Counted from the stretch's first letter, positions 7,513 through 15,685 are shown. The stretch is 28,552 nucleotides of DNA from Bacillota bacterium (GCA_023444055.1 JAEZRV010000096.1:1-28552); one strand, 5' to 3'. The notes: a model not told the origin generated them from the sequence alone. Numbers and translations: made by a program.

Positions 7513-8964
7513 TTGCCTATAGATAAGGATTCGATGGAATCAAAGCCGTTTATTCATTTATTTAAAAGCTCGTCTGCTTATTATGTTTATGATGTAAATA
7601 CAAATCAAATTATTACTGTATCAAAAGATATATACAATTTTCTAAGTGGGAAAGTAGCAGATAACACAGAAGGACAAAATGCGTCTATTATAGATTCCAT
7701 TAACGATCTTAGGATACAAGGATATCTAAAATCTAATCATGTAAAAGTATCCGAACATCCACTAACGGAGCTTTATGAGGATTATTTGCATAATAAAATA
7801 TCCCATTTAACTTTACAGGTAACGCAAATGTGCAATTTGAGATGCGAATATTGCACTTATTCTGGTGGTTATAACAACAGATCGCATTCTGATAAGCGTA
7901 TGTCGGCTGAAATTGCGCAGAAAGCTATTGATTATTTGATAAAACATTCGCGCGATTCGGTTGATAGATTTGGCTTAAGTTTTTTTGGCGGCGAACCATT
8001 GTTAGCTTTCGACCTAATAAAAATGTGCGTACATTACATTAAAGAGAGAGCAGAAGGCAGAACAGTTAAATTTAACTTTACAACCAATGGGACATTGCTC
8101 ACCGAAGAGAAAATAGAGTTTCTTATGGAAAATGATTTTAATATATTAGTAAGTTTGGATGGTCCCGATTATATCCATAATAAAAACAGAAAGTTTGCGA
8201 ATAGCGAGAAAGGTTCATTTGACATTTTGATTAAGAATTTGGATATGATTAAAAATAAATACCCCAAATTCTACAAAAACAATATATCGTTTAATACAGT
8301 TCTAGACCCTACAAATGAATTCACATGCGTCAATGATTTTATCATCAACAGCGAAATGTTCGACAAAACGAGGTTTTCCTCTTCAGTAATAAATGATACA
8401 TATGCTAAAAACCCTATAGTTTATAGTTCAAATTTCGAGGAGGAATATGAGTATGAACTTTTCAAATTATATCTTTCCAAATTAGGTTGGCTTAGTGAAC
8501 AAGAAATATCCCCTATGCTAAATAGCTCCTTTTCTACGATTAAACGTACTGCTAGAAGTTTAGAATCTAAGAAACTAACTCAAATTCCTGAAGTCTCTCA
8601 TAGAGGGGGGCCTTGTTTGCCTGCTGTTCACAAGTTGTTTGTTGATGTTAATGGAGAATTTTATCCTTGTGAACGAGTTAGTGAGTCATCATCCGTTACT
8701 AAAATTGGAAATATTGATTCCGGAATAGATTTGAATAAAGCAATAAGACTACTTAATATCGAACAATTTACGACAGATTTGTGCAAAAATTGTTGGGGTT
8801 ATTATTACTGTACCACATGTATAGCAAGGGCTGATGATGGCACTAAAATATCAAAGGATATGATAGAGTCAGCCTGCGAAGGTGTACGAAAAAACATAGA
8901 ATCTGATTTTTTGGATTACTGCGTATTAAAAGAATTAGGCTATGATATTGAATTGGACGAATAA
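7513..8964 (+). CDS. ccpM: Radical SAM/SPASM peptide maturase, CcpM type
   Basis: The 483-residue enzyme is predicted to modify the precursor encoded at 7126. Residues 1-95 form an N-terminal region likely to recognise the leader. The radical SAM core begins at THLTLQVTQMC-like sequence with CNLRCEYC (Cys107, Cys111, Cys114), the site of the SAM-binding [4Fe-4S] cluster, and FGGEPLL is the GGEP motif. The C-terminal SPASM region has C368-x12-G-x4-C386, then C424-x2-C427-x5-C433-x2-C436 and C455, enough to hold two auxiliary clusters. The start is TTG 7513, with AAAGGA 9 nt before it; ATG 7534 is the alternative. Neighbours match the Cys-rich peptide maturation cassette of clostridia (TIGR04068 with TIGR04066 and TIGR04069). 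Confidence 0.85.
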   Translation: MPIDKDSMESKPFIHLFKSSSAYYVYDVNTNQIITVSKDIYNFLSGKVADNTEGQNASIIDSINDLRIQGYLKSNHVKVSEHPLTELYEDYLHNKISHLTLQVTQMCNLRCEYCTYSGGYNNRSHSDKRMSAEIAQKAIDYLIKHSRDSVDRFGLSFFGGEPLLAFDLIKMCVHYIKERAEGRTVKFNFTTNGTLLTEEKIEFLMENDFNILVSLDGPDYIHNKNRKFANSEKGSFDILIKNLDMIKNKYPKFYKNNISFNTVLDPTNEFTCVNDFIINSEMFDKTRFSSSVINDTYAKNPIVYSSNFEEEYEYELFKLYLSKLGWLSEQEISPMLNSSFSTIKRTARSLESKKLTQIPEVSHRGGPCLPAVHKLFVDVNGEFYPCERVSESSSVTKIGNIDSGIDLNKAIRLLNIEQFTTDLCKNCWGYYYCTTCIARADDGTKISKDMIESACEGVRKNIESDFLDYCVLKELGYDIELDE

Positions 8965-8978
8965 GAAAGGATGTTTAT

Positions 8979-10058
8979 ATGGGAAAAATACTTATTTACC
9001 CTTACAATAAATCGTATGAACCAGTTGTTGCTCATCAAAAGTTAATTGAATCTAGTTTCCCGCACACTCAAATAGAAGCATTGGTAAGTCCAAGAGGGTG
9101 GGGTTTGGAGGATGACATTGTTGATGGCTCTTATGGTGTAATTAAAGTATCATGTGACTTTGAAGCGGAATTAGATAAATGTACAATGGTTTGGTTTGTT
9201 GAAGATAGTAATTTACAACTCCCGGAAGATATTCTTTTTGATAAGTTACATAAAGCAATTCGTGCTAATAAAAAGATAATATATACAAGGATAAAAAATT
9301 ATTCTCAATACAAGCAAGCAATGACTTTAATACCTAAGGATATTAAAGTCAATATCAATATTCACAAGAATAGTAATTTATTTAATAAAGCAATGTGCTA
9401 TAAAATTAATGTACCTGTATTGATTGTATTTGGATTAGATGAAAACACAGATAAATTTGAGGTACAGATGGGATTACGAGAAGAATTCATATCAAGAGGA
9501 TATAAAGTTTCTTCAATAAGTTCTCGTAGAGATAGTGATTTTTTGGGTGTTCATTCTATACCGGAGTTTATGTTTAAAAATGAGATTTGTGAGGCTGATA
9601 AAATAATACAATATAATCACTATGTTAAGGAAGTAGAGTTGGACGAAAACCCTGAAATTATTATTATTGGCATCCCCGGAGGTGTAATACAATTTGATTC
9701 ATTTAACCATAATAATTATGGGATTATGGCGTCTGAGATTTCCAATGCTGTTCCTTGTGATTGTGCCGTGATGTGTTCTCCATATTACCAGTTTTTTAAT
9801 GGAGATTATTCAGAAGTGTATAATGATATGTTGAATAAATATGGTTTTAGTGTTGAATATTGTCATGTAGCACCTGTTACGATAGATACGAGAACTATTG
9901 CAGAAAATTTCATCAGAGGATTTTTAACAATAAAAAAAGATTTTGTAAAGGATAAAGTGCGAGTTTACAACAGGGATGATGTCTTATATCTAGGAGATAA
10001 GTCTGGTTTAGAAATTGCAGTTGATGGTATTATTAATAAATTAAATAGCTATTGTTAA
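8979..10058 (+). CDS. TIGR04066-type peptide maturation system protein
   Basis: The 359-residue protein starts 14 nt after the maturase stop, with AAAGGA as Shine-Dalgarno. It matches by context and pattern the clostridial peptide-maturation family TIGR04066, whose biochemical role is not established. The second half (from about residue 145) looks like a nucleotide-binding fold: VPVLIVFG, then GLDENTDKF at 152-160 where a P-loop would be, then a helix GLREEFISRGYKV and the segments EIIIIGIPGGV and AVPCDCAVMCSPY. In a working Walker A the Asp158 position would be Gly and Phe160 would be Ser or Thr, so ATP or GTP binding of the usual kind is doubtful. There is no signal peptide or membrane segment. 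It probably acts in the cytoplasm with the radical SAM enzyme. Confidence 0.75.
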   Translation: MGKILIYPYNKSYEPVVAHQKLIESSFPHTQIEALVSPRGWGLEDDIVDGSYGVIKVSCDFEAELDKCTMVWFVEDSNLQLPEDILFDKLHKAIRANKKIIYTRIKNYSQYKQAMTLIPKDIKVNINIHKNSNLFNKAMCYKINVPVLIVFGLDENTDKFEVQMGLREEFISRGYKVSSISSRRDSDFLGVHSIPEFMFKNEICEADKIIQYNHYVKEVELDENPEIIIIGIPGGVIQFDSFNHNNYGIMASEISNAVPCDCAVMCSPYYQFFNGDYSEVYNDMLNKYGFSVEYCHVAPVTIDTRTIAENFIRGFLTIKKDFVKDKVRVYNRDDVLYLGDKSGLEIAVDGIINKLNSYC

Positions 10059-10114
10059 GAACGTAAGAAATATAATTAACAAACAATGGTGGATTTATTC
10101 CAAGGAGGCAAAAA

Positions 10115-10378
10115 ATGATTTCGTCAGAGATACAAGACAAATTGCGAGAAATTTTTAGAAACAGAACAGAAACCGATTTTATACAAAATAAACATTTACA
10201 AAGTCTAAAGTTACTGGGAAATGATTTGCGTGTCCCTGTGAGAGAATTAGTATTGATATTGTTCGATATTGAAAAAGAATTCGACATACAAATACCTAAA
10301 GATAAAGTAATTGATGGATGTTTTGATACTTATGCAAATATAGAAAGAATTGTTATGGAACAGTGTTGTGCGATGTAA
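10115..10378 (+). CDS. Acyl-carrier-related protein of the peptide maturation system (TIGR04069 type)
   Basis: This 87-residue protein has the helical pattern of an acyl carrier protein, best seen in ELVLILFDIEKEFDIQIPKDKV, equivalent to helix II and the following loop of ACPs, and in the C-terminal TYANIERIV. AAGGAGG is placed well before the ATG. The normal D-S-L motif that carries 4'-phosphopantetheine is absent: counting back from EKEF, the serine position falls on Val in RVPVREL. It is therefore probably not a conventional acyl carrier. It could serve as a structural partner or peptide carrier. Such ACP-related proteins are known companions of CcpM-type maturases, which supports the call; the function is unknown. 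Confidence 0.75.
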   Translation: MISSEIQDKLREIFRNRTETDFIQNKHLQSLKLLGNDLRVPVRELVLILFDIEKEFDIQIPKDKVIDGCFDTYANIERIVMEQCCAM

Positions 10379-10394
10379 TGAGGAATGTGCTGAT

Positions 10395-10754
10395 ATGAGG
10401 GTAACAATTATTGATAATAGCATTTTCGAAAGCCATGGTCTAAATTTTGTGAATTGTTTTGTTGCTCACTATGATATTAACCATATAGAAAATGGAAATC
10501 TTAAAACTGGAAATAGTTATGCAGTTCCTGTAATTGTTGGACATATCCTCAATTTTTTAGTCCAGCAATAACAAGAAACTTTCGATATGGTTCTGAAATA
10601 TTTGGTGAGTAAGTCCAACCATCAATGTGTTAGTATTGATATTCGAACGACTATATCAGATTTAGTTGATTCAACAGATATACCAGTAATCGGGTTTTAT
10701 GATAGAAATCAACTTCTCTTTCGTTCTGTTAAAGAACTTATAGGACTATTTTAA
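10395..10754 (+). pseudogene. Decayed S8 (subtilisin-like) peptidase of the RiPP cassette
   Basis: From ATG 10395 the frame begins MRVTIIDNSI, which resembles the catalytic-Asp motif of S8 proteases. Only about 30 residues later comes TGNSYAVPVIVGHILNFL, which resembles the catalytic-Ser motif (G-x-S-x-A-x-P). About 200 residues expected in between, including the HGT histidine motif and the oxyanion Asn, are missing. A TAA at 10569-10571 interrupts the frame, yet the same frame stays open for 60 more codons, from QETFDMVLKY to KELIGLF, ending at 10752-10754. The simplest reading is a leader peptidase gene inactivated by an in-frame internal deletion and a nonsense mutation. If real, leader removal must come from another protease. 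The upstream in-frame ATG at 10350 overlaps the acyl-carrier gene and is unlikely. Confidence 0.7.
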
Positions 10755-10759
10755 CGAAT

Positions 10760-10794
10760 GCTAGCACTAGAACAAATATGTGCTAGTCTTTTTG
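10760..10794 (+). terminator. Intrinsic terminator ending the RiPP cassette
   Basis: CTAGCAC (10761-10767) pairs with GTGCTAG (10780-10786) around a 12-base loop, extended by a G-T pair, and is followed by TCTTTTTG. It lies six bases after the end of the decayed protease frame. Confidence 0.75.
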
Positions 10795-10914
10795 CTTAAA
10801 TATAATTATTAAATATTGAAAATTTATAGAAAGTCGTAAATAAGTCCTAGATGCATTATGATATATTTAATTCGTAAATTATATATAACCCCAAATTTAG
10901 GAGGAGGCTTTATA

Positions 10915-12015
10915 ATGAAAAAAAGATTAATAAGTTCTTTAGTTTGTTTATCTTTATTAGCAACATTATTTGTTGGTTGCGGTAACAACGCAAACAAACC
11001 AACTAGTGAATCAAGTGGTTCAGTTGCTGCAGGAGGTACTAAAGTTGTTGGTGTATCAATGCCTACTAAGGATTTACAACGTTGGAACCAAGATGGCGAA
11101 AATATGACAAAAGAATTAACTGCAGCTGGATATGAGGTTGACTTACAGTATGCAAGTAATGATGTTCAAACTCAGGTTAATCAAATTGAGAACATGATTG
11201 CAAAACCAGTTAATCTATTAGTTATAGTTGCTATCGACGGTGACTCTCTAGGAACAGTTATTGACCAAGCAAAGGAAAAGAATATTCCTGTTATAGCATA
11301 TGACCGTTTAATTAAAAATTCAGATGCTGTTTCATACTATGCAACCTTTGATAATTACAAGGTTGGTACAACACAAGGTCAGTACTTAGAGAAAGCATTA
11401 GATTTAGCAAATGCTGCTGGTCCTTTCAATCTTGAAATAGTTGCAGGCGACCCTGGTGACAATAATGCTCAATATTTCTACAATGGAGCTATGGATGTAT
11501 TAAAACCATATATAGAATCAGGAAAATTAGTTGTTAAATCAAAACAAGTTGATTTTGCTACAGTAGCAACAGCTCAATGGGCTACTGAAACAGCTCAAGC
11601 AAGAATGGAAACTATCATTTCTTCATTCTACGCTGATGGAACAAAACTAGATGCAGTTCTTTGCTCAAACGATTCTACAGCTCTTGGAGCTACAAATGCA
11701 TTAACAGCATCATATAAAGGTGAATGGCCTCTAATAACAGGTCAGGATTGTGATATTGCAAATGTTAAGAATTTGATCGCAGGCAAACAGGCTATGTCAG
11801 TATTTAAAGATACACGTACTTTAGCTAGTCAGGTTCTTAAAATGATCAATGCAGTTATGAAGGGTGAAGAAGTAGAAGTTAATGATACAAAGACTTATGA
11901 CAATGGTAAAAAAGTTGTTCCTTCATTCCTCTGTGAACCAGTATTTGCAGATAAAGATAATTACAAAAAGTTGTTAGTTGAGTCAGGATATTATACTGAG
12001 GATCAGTTAAAATAA
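10915..12015 (+). CDS. chvE: ChvE-like multiple-monosaccharide-binding lipoprotein
   Basis: The 366-residue protein has a lipoprotein signal with Cys22 in LFVGC. The mature sequence follows the Agrobacterium ChvE pattern closely: VSMPTKDLQRWNQDGENM, GYEVDLQYASND, QVNQIENMIAK, LLVIVAIDGDSLG, IPVIAYDRLIKNSD, SYYATFDNYKVG and LITGQDCDIANVKN. ChvE proteins bind several monosaccharides and feed the GguA/GguB (MmsA/MmsB) transporter, whose genes follow here. I place the start at ATG 10915, 7-8 nt after AGGAGGAGG, not at an upstream in-frame ATG at 10858, because only 10915 yields a clean signal peptide. Codon use is more uniform than in its neighbours, consistent with high expression (impression only). 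Confidence 0.9.
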   Translation: MKKRLISSLVCLSLLATLFVGCGNNANKPTSESSGSVAAGGTKVVGVSMPTKDLQRWNQDGENMTKELTAAGYEVDLQYASNDVQTQVNQIENMIAKPVNLLVIVAIDGDSLGTVIDQAKEKNIPVIAYDRLIKNSDAVSYYATFDNYKVGTTQGQYLEKALDLANAAGPFNLEIVAGDPGDNNAQYFYNGAMDVLKPYIESGKLVVKSKQVDFATVATAQWATETAQARMETIISSFYADGTKLDAVLCSNDSTALGATNALTASYKGEWPLITGQDCDIANVKNLIAGKQAMSVFKDTRTLASQVLKMINAVMKGEEVEVNDTKTYDNGKKVVPSFLCEPVFADKDNYKKLLVESGYYTEDQLK

Positions 12016-12023
12016 TTAAGACT

Positions 12024-12139
12024 AATTACTAATGGCTAGGCTAAATTTAGTAATTGGCCTATACCATCAAAATATTTAATCTTAATTAAATAATATTAAG
12101 TAAAAACATAACAGGCAGGGAAGTATTCCTGCCTGTTAT
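12024..12139 (+). terminator. Two hairpins after chvE (partial terminator / mRNA end protection)
   Basis: AATTACTAA (12024-12032) pairs with TTAGTAATT (12047-12055). Then ATAACAGGCAGG (12108-12119) pairs over 12 perfect bases with CCTGCCTGTTAT (12128-12139). The second has no strong U-tract on the + strand but has A-runs upstream that give one on the - strand. Such hairpins often keep binding-protein mRNA abundant while limiting read-through to the ATPase and permease genes. Confidence 0.55.
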
Positions 12140-12252
12140 ATTAGTAAAAAATGCGAAGTTTACATTTCGTGCATTCACTTTATCTTCGCATATCAAAAAG
12201 CTACGAGCAGCTCTTTGTGGATTTGAGTAATCAAGCTATGACCAGACACTTT

Positions 12253-12335
12253 TTAATTACTATTTGTGTCGCTGGCGGTACCAGCAAAAGGTTAGTTTGA
12301 TAGTTGAAACACCGCTGATGTAATTAACTTTTTTT
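12253..12335 (+). promoter_or_regulatory. Multi-stem RNA ending in a U-tract upstream of mmsA
   Basis: TTAATTAC (12253-12260) pairs with GTAATTAA (12320-12327). Nested inside are GTGT (12266-12269) with ACAC (12309-12312) and a hairpin GCTGG-CGGTA-CCAGC (12271-12285). The outer 3' strand is followed at once by CTTTTTTT. This has the form of a terminator or attenuator with an inner domain between chvE and mmsA. I could not match it to a riboswitch class I know. Confidence 0.4.
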
Positions 12336-12365
12336 ACAATCAAAAAATTTCATTTTGAATCTAGG

Positions 12366-12374
12366 TGTTATAAT
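12366..12374 (+). promoter_or_regulatory. Candidate extended -10 promoter for mmsAB
   Basis: TGTTATAAT (12366-12374) is a perfect -10 with the TGn extension; the -35 region is poor (AATTTC). It lies 36 nt before the TTG start of mmsA and after the U-tract, so mmsAB could be transcribed separately from chvE. Confidence 0.45.
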
Positions 12375-12409
12375 TATAAAATCGTGATTAGATATTGGGA
12401 GGGATAAAA

Positions 12410-13942
12410 TTGGCGAAAGTACTACTTGAAATGAAAAATATCACCAAAACTTTCCCTGGCGTTAAAGCACTTGACAACGTTAACTTAAAAGTTGAAGAGG
12501 GAGAAATTCATGCTCTCGTAGGTGAAAATGGTGCTGGTAAATCCACACTAATGAATGTATTAAGTGGTGTCTATCCTTATGGTTCATATGAAGGGGATAT
12601 AATGTATGATGGGGATATATGCCAGTTTTCTAAGATTGTAGATAGTGAATCAAAAGGTATAGTTATTATTCATCAGGAATTAGCTTTAATTCCGTATATG
12701 ACAATCGGTGAAAATATGTTTCTTGGTAATGAGAGAGGAAAATCATTTGCAATTAATTGGAATGAAACTTATGGTGAGGCAGATAAATATCTTCGTATAG
12801 TGGGTTTGCAGGAATCTTCCAGAACGCTGATTAAAGATATTGGTGTAGGTAAGCAGTCACTTGTAGAAATAGCAAAAGCTCTTGCAAAGAATGCAAGATT
12901 ACTTATTTTGGATGAACCGACAGCTTCGTTAAATGATAAAGATTCGAGGGCTCTTCTAGATTTAATGCTGGAATTTAAAAAACAGGGAATGACTTCAATT
13001 ATTATATCTCATAAGTTAGAAGAGATATCATATGTAGCAGATAAAATAACCGTTGTTCGTGATGGTTCTACTATTGAAACCTTGGACAAGAAAGTAGATA
13101 CCATTACTGAGGACAGAATAATCCAAGGTATGGTTGGAAGAAACATGTCTGACCGTTATCCAAAACGAGAAAAAGAAAACATTGGAGATATAGCACTTAA
13201 AATAGAGAATTGGAATGTATATCATCCTCTTTATACTGAACGTAAAGTAGTTGATAACGTCAGTATGACTGTTAAAAAAGGTGAAGTGGTTGGAATTGCT
13301 GGACTTATGGGTGCTGGGCGTACTGAACTTGCGATGAGTGTGTTTGGTAAAAGCTATGGTACAAACATTTCTGGTAAAATCACAATTAATGGTAAAGAAG
13401 CTCATTTGAACAATGTAAGCGATGCTATTAAACACAAATTAGCTTATGTTACAGAAGATAGAAAAGGAAGCGGACTAATACTCTCTAATTCTATAAAACA
13501 TAACACTACTCTTGCTAATTTAGCTGGAGTCAGTAAAAGAGGAGTTATTGATGCAGATGAGGAGTATAGAGTGGCTCTTGATCAGAAAGAAAAATTAAAT
13601 ATAAAATGTCCTAGTGTTGAACAAAATGCAGGCAACTTAAGCGGAGGTAACCAGCAAAAGGTTTTATTAGCTAAGTGGATGTATGCTGATCCTGATATCT
13701 TAATTTTAGATGAACCAACTAGAGGTATTGACGTTGGTGCTAAATATGAAATTTATTGTATTATTAATAAATTAGTAGCTGAAGGTAAATCTGTTATAAT
13801 GATTTCTTCAGAGCTTAATGAGGTAATAGGTATGTGCAGTCGTATCTACATTATGGATGAAGGAAAATTTGTTGGTGAAGTTTCAGGGGCTGAAGCAACT
13901 CAAGTAAATATAATGGCACATATTTTGAAAAAAAAGAAGTAA
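12410..13942 (+). CDS. mmsA: Multiple-monosaccharide ABC transporter ATPase (two ATPase domains)
   Basis: The 510-residue protein holds two fused ABC domains. The first has Walker A GENGAGKST (from residue 38), a signature region IGVGKQSLVEIAKAL (about 144) in place of LSGGQ, and Walker B LLILDEPTASL (about 165). The second has a degenerate Walker A (GLMGAGRTEL) but an intact signature LSGGNQQKV (from 410) and Walker B ILILDEPTRGIDVG. This asymmetry is normal for the XylG/RbsA/MglA/GguA family. The start is TTG 12410, 6 nt after GGGAGGG; a TTG at 12395 lies inside the SD itself. The gene powers uptake of sugars delivered by the ChvE-like protein and pairs with the permease 14 nt downstream. 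Confidence 0.92.
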   Translation: MAKVLLEMKNITKTFPGVKALDNVNLKVEEGEIHALVGENGAGKSTLMNVLSGVYPYGSYEGDIMYDGDICQFSKIVDSESKGIVIIHQELALIPYMTIGENMFLGNERGKSFAINWNETYGEADKYLRIVGLQESSRTLIKDIGVGKQSLVEIAKALAKNARLLILDEPTASLNDKDSRALLDLMLEFKKQGMTSIIISHKLEEISYVADKITVVRDGSTIETLDKKVDTITEDRIIQGMVGRNMSDRYPKREKENIGDIALKIENWNVYHPLYTERKVVDNVSMTVKKGEVVGIAGLMGAGRTELAMSVFGKSYGTNISGKITINGKEAHLNNVSDAIKHKLAYVTEDRKGSGLILSNSIKHNTTLANLAGVSKRGVIDADEEYRVALDQKEKLNIKCPSVEQNAGNLSGGNQQKVLLAKWMYADPDILILDEPTRGIDVGAKYEIYCIINKLVAEGKSVIMISSELNEVIGMCSRIYIMDEGKFVGEVSGAEATQVNIMAHILKKKK

Positions 13943-13956
13943 GGAGGAGTATATAA

Positions 13957-15129
13957 ATGAATAAAACAAAAGTATTTTCATTCATAAAATCGAATACAAT
14001 GGTACTTATGTTAATCTTAGTTACATTGTTTTTTGTATGGCAGACTGATGGAAAGATATTATTTCCTCAGAACATAAGTAATCTAATAGCTCAGAATGCC
14101 TATGTATTCATATTAGCAACAGGTATGCTGTTATGTATTTTGACAGGTGGTAACATTGACCTTGCAGTAGGTTCTATTGTTTGTTTTGTAGGTGCAATCG
14201 GTGCAAAATTGATGGAAACCTATAATGTAAACTGGATTATTGCTGTTATATTTATGTTAGTTATGGGTATTGCTATTGGTGCATGGCAGGGGTTCTGGAT
14301 TGCATATGTTCGAGTTCCGCCGTTTATCACAACATTGGCAGGCATGTTTATTTTTAGAGGACTTTCTAATGTAGTACTGCAAGGTATGACAGTTTCATTA
14401 ACCAACAATACATTTATCAAAACCTTTGGCGGTGGAGCAAACTGCTATATCCCTGATTTCTTCGGTGGTGACGGATTCAATATAACAGCTATGGTGACTG
14501 GTATACTTGCCTGTGTTATATTCTTGGCTGTAAAAATAAAAGACAGAATTGAGAAGGCCAAAAAAGGATACGAAATGGAATCTTTGATAGCAATGATTGC
14601 TAAGGCAGTTGTTATTTCAGCGGTTGTATTGGCATTTTCATATAAGTTAGCATTGTACAGAGGTATTCCAACAGCATTGGTTATTGTAGCAATTGTAGTT
14701 TTTGTATATGCTTATATTACATCAAAGACTACACTAGGTCGTCATTTTTATGCAGTAGGTGGAAATGAAAAGGCAACAAAGCTTTCTGGTATTAATACTA
14801 ATAGGATTTATTTCTTTGCTTATACAAATATGGGTTTCTTAGCTGCTTTGGCAGGTATGATGACAATTGCACGTATGACTTCAGCACAGCCTACTTATGG
14901 ACAAAACTATGAAATGGATGCTATCAGCTCCTGCTTTATAGGTGGTGCATCTGCATACGGTGGAACAGGTAAGGTTTCAGGGGTTATAATCGGTGCTGTA
15001 TTTATGGGTGTCATTAACCTCGGTATGAGTATCATGGGTGTTGATGCAAACTATCAGAAGGTTGTAAAAGGCGGAGTTCTTTTAGCAGCTGTAATATTTG
15101 ATGTTGTATCAAAAAAGAGAAACGGTTAA
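13957..15129 (+). CDS. mmsB: Multiple-monosaccharide ABC transporter permease
   Basis: The 390-residue membrane protein has about ten hydrophobic segments and belongs to the BPD_transp_2 family (XylH, GguB, RbsC). The family signature TGGNIDLAVGSIVCF lies near residue 64-78, followed by VPPFITTLAGMFIFRGL. The C-terminal half has GGASAYGGTGKVSGVIIGA. The length of about 390 fits GguB/XylH rather than the shorter RbsC. AAGGAGGAG lies before the ATG, and a terminator follows at 15221. It forms the membrane channel used by the preceding ATPase. Confidence 0.92.
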   Translation: MNKTKVFSFIKSNTMVLMLILVTLFFVWQTDGKILFPQNISNLIAQNAYVFILATGMLLCILTGGNIDLAVGSIVCFVGAIGAKLMETYNVNWIIAVIFMLVMGIAIGAWQGFWIAYVRVPPFITTLAGMFIFRGLSNVVLQGMTVSLTNNTFIKTFGGGANCYIPDFFGGDGFNITAMVTGILACVIFLAVKIKDRIEKAKKGYEMESLIAMIAKAVVISAVVLAFSYKLALYRGIPTALVIVAIVVFVYAYITSKTTLGRHFYAVGGNEKATKLSGINTNRIYFFAYTNMGFLAALAGMMTIARMTSAQPTYGQNYEMDAISSCFIGGASAYGGTGKVSGVIIGAVFMGVINLGMSIMGVDANYQKVVKGGVLLAAVIFDVVSKKRNG

Positions 15130-15220
15130 AAATATTCTAAAAACTTCTTTTGATAATTCGGCAGAATGCTCCCTTTATGGGCAATGTCATTAAGTTAAGA
15201 AATTTAATAATGCAGTAGCT

Positions 15221-15260
15221 AGAACAGAGTGTGTTTAAAAATATACCCTGTTCTTTTTTT
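15221..15260 (+). terminator. Intrinsic terminator after the sugar transporter genes
   Basis: AGAACAG (15221-15227) pairs with CTGTTCT (15248-15254); the stem can be lengthened inward past one mismatch. It is followed by six further T residues. Confidence 0.85.
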
Positions 15261-15379
15261 GTGTTGATTTACAATTAAAAAAATTATAAATACAAAATAT
15301 TACTATTTAAGATTAACAAATTTTTTGTACTAAAAATATACTATTAGCATATACATATAAAAATTAAAAATGCAGAGGG

Positions 15380-15417
15380 GGTTGTCTAATATCATGTGAC
15401 TACCTTAATTTTTTTTT
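15380..15417 (+). terminator. Orphan terminator-like hairpin in a gene-free stretch
   Basis: GGTTGTC (15380-15386) pairs with GACTACC (15398-15404) with one mismatch, followed by TTAA and nine Ts. It lies about 120 nt after the previous terminator and has no gene between, so it may end a small RNA or be chance in AT-rich DNA. The rest of 15261-15754 shows only this, a candidate promoter and one inverted repeat. Confidence 0.35.
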
Positions 15418-15512
15418 GTTTGTAATAATTCTCAAACTTATTTATTTTTTTAACAAAATATTACATATTTTTATTTCCATATATTCCAGCATTGTTATTC
15501 GAATAGTTTATT

Positions 15513-15541
15513 TTGTTAAGGTAAAAATACTAAAATAAATT
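15513..15541 (+). promoter_or_regulatory. Candidate promoter for the nucleotidyltransferase gene
   Basis: TTGTTA (15513-15518), a 17-base spacer and TAAATT (15536-15541) each match four of six consensus bases. It would give a leader of about 205 nt carrying the inverted repeat at 15615-15685. Confidence 0.3.
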
Positions 15542-15614
15542 AATTTTAAAGTACAAATAAATAGTCAGCCAAAATGAAAGATTTTATTTAGTTGTTGCTT
15601 TATATGTTTTCATA

Positions 15615-15685
15615 AGTCAATTGCAACTAAAGGTTTATTTCAAAGCTCCGGTAGAAAACGTAAAATCAGCTTATAGCAATTGACT
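15615..15685 (+). repeat. Perfect 10-bp inverted repeat in the leader of the nucleotidyltransferase gene
   Basis: AGTCAATTGC (15615-15624) is matched by GCAATTGACT (15676-15685), enclosing 51 bases. In RNA it would form a long-looped stem 69 nt before the start codon. No riboswitch class could be assigned. Confidence 0.5.

Noticed and set aside
10350..10394. Upstream extension of the decayed S8 frame to ATG 10350
   Set aside because: It overlaps the end of the acyl-carrier gene, and the S8-like sequence begins only at MRVTII (10395), which has its own GAGG upstream.
13028..13435. 135-codon antisense frame inside mmsA
   Set aside because: Shadow of a strongly supported ATPase gene; no SD and no protein-like motif.
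15615..15685. Resemblance of CAAAGCTCCGGTAG to part of a cyclic-di-GMP-I riboswitch
   Set aside because: The other conserved blocks of that aptamer are missing, and the enclosing stem does not fit its fold.
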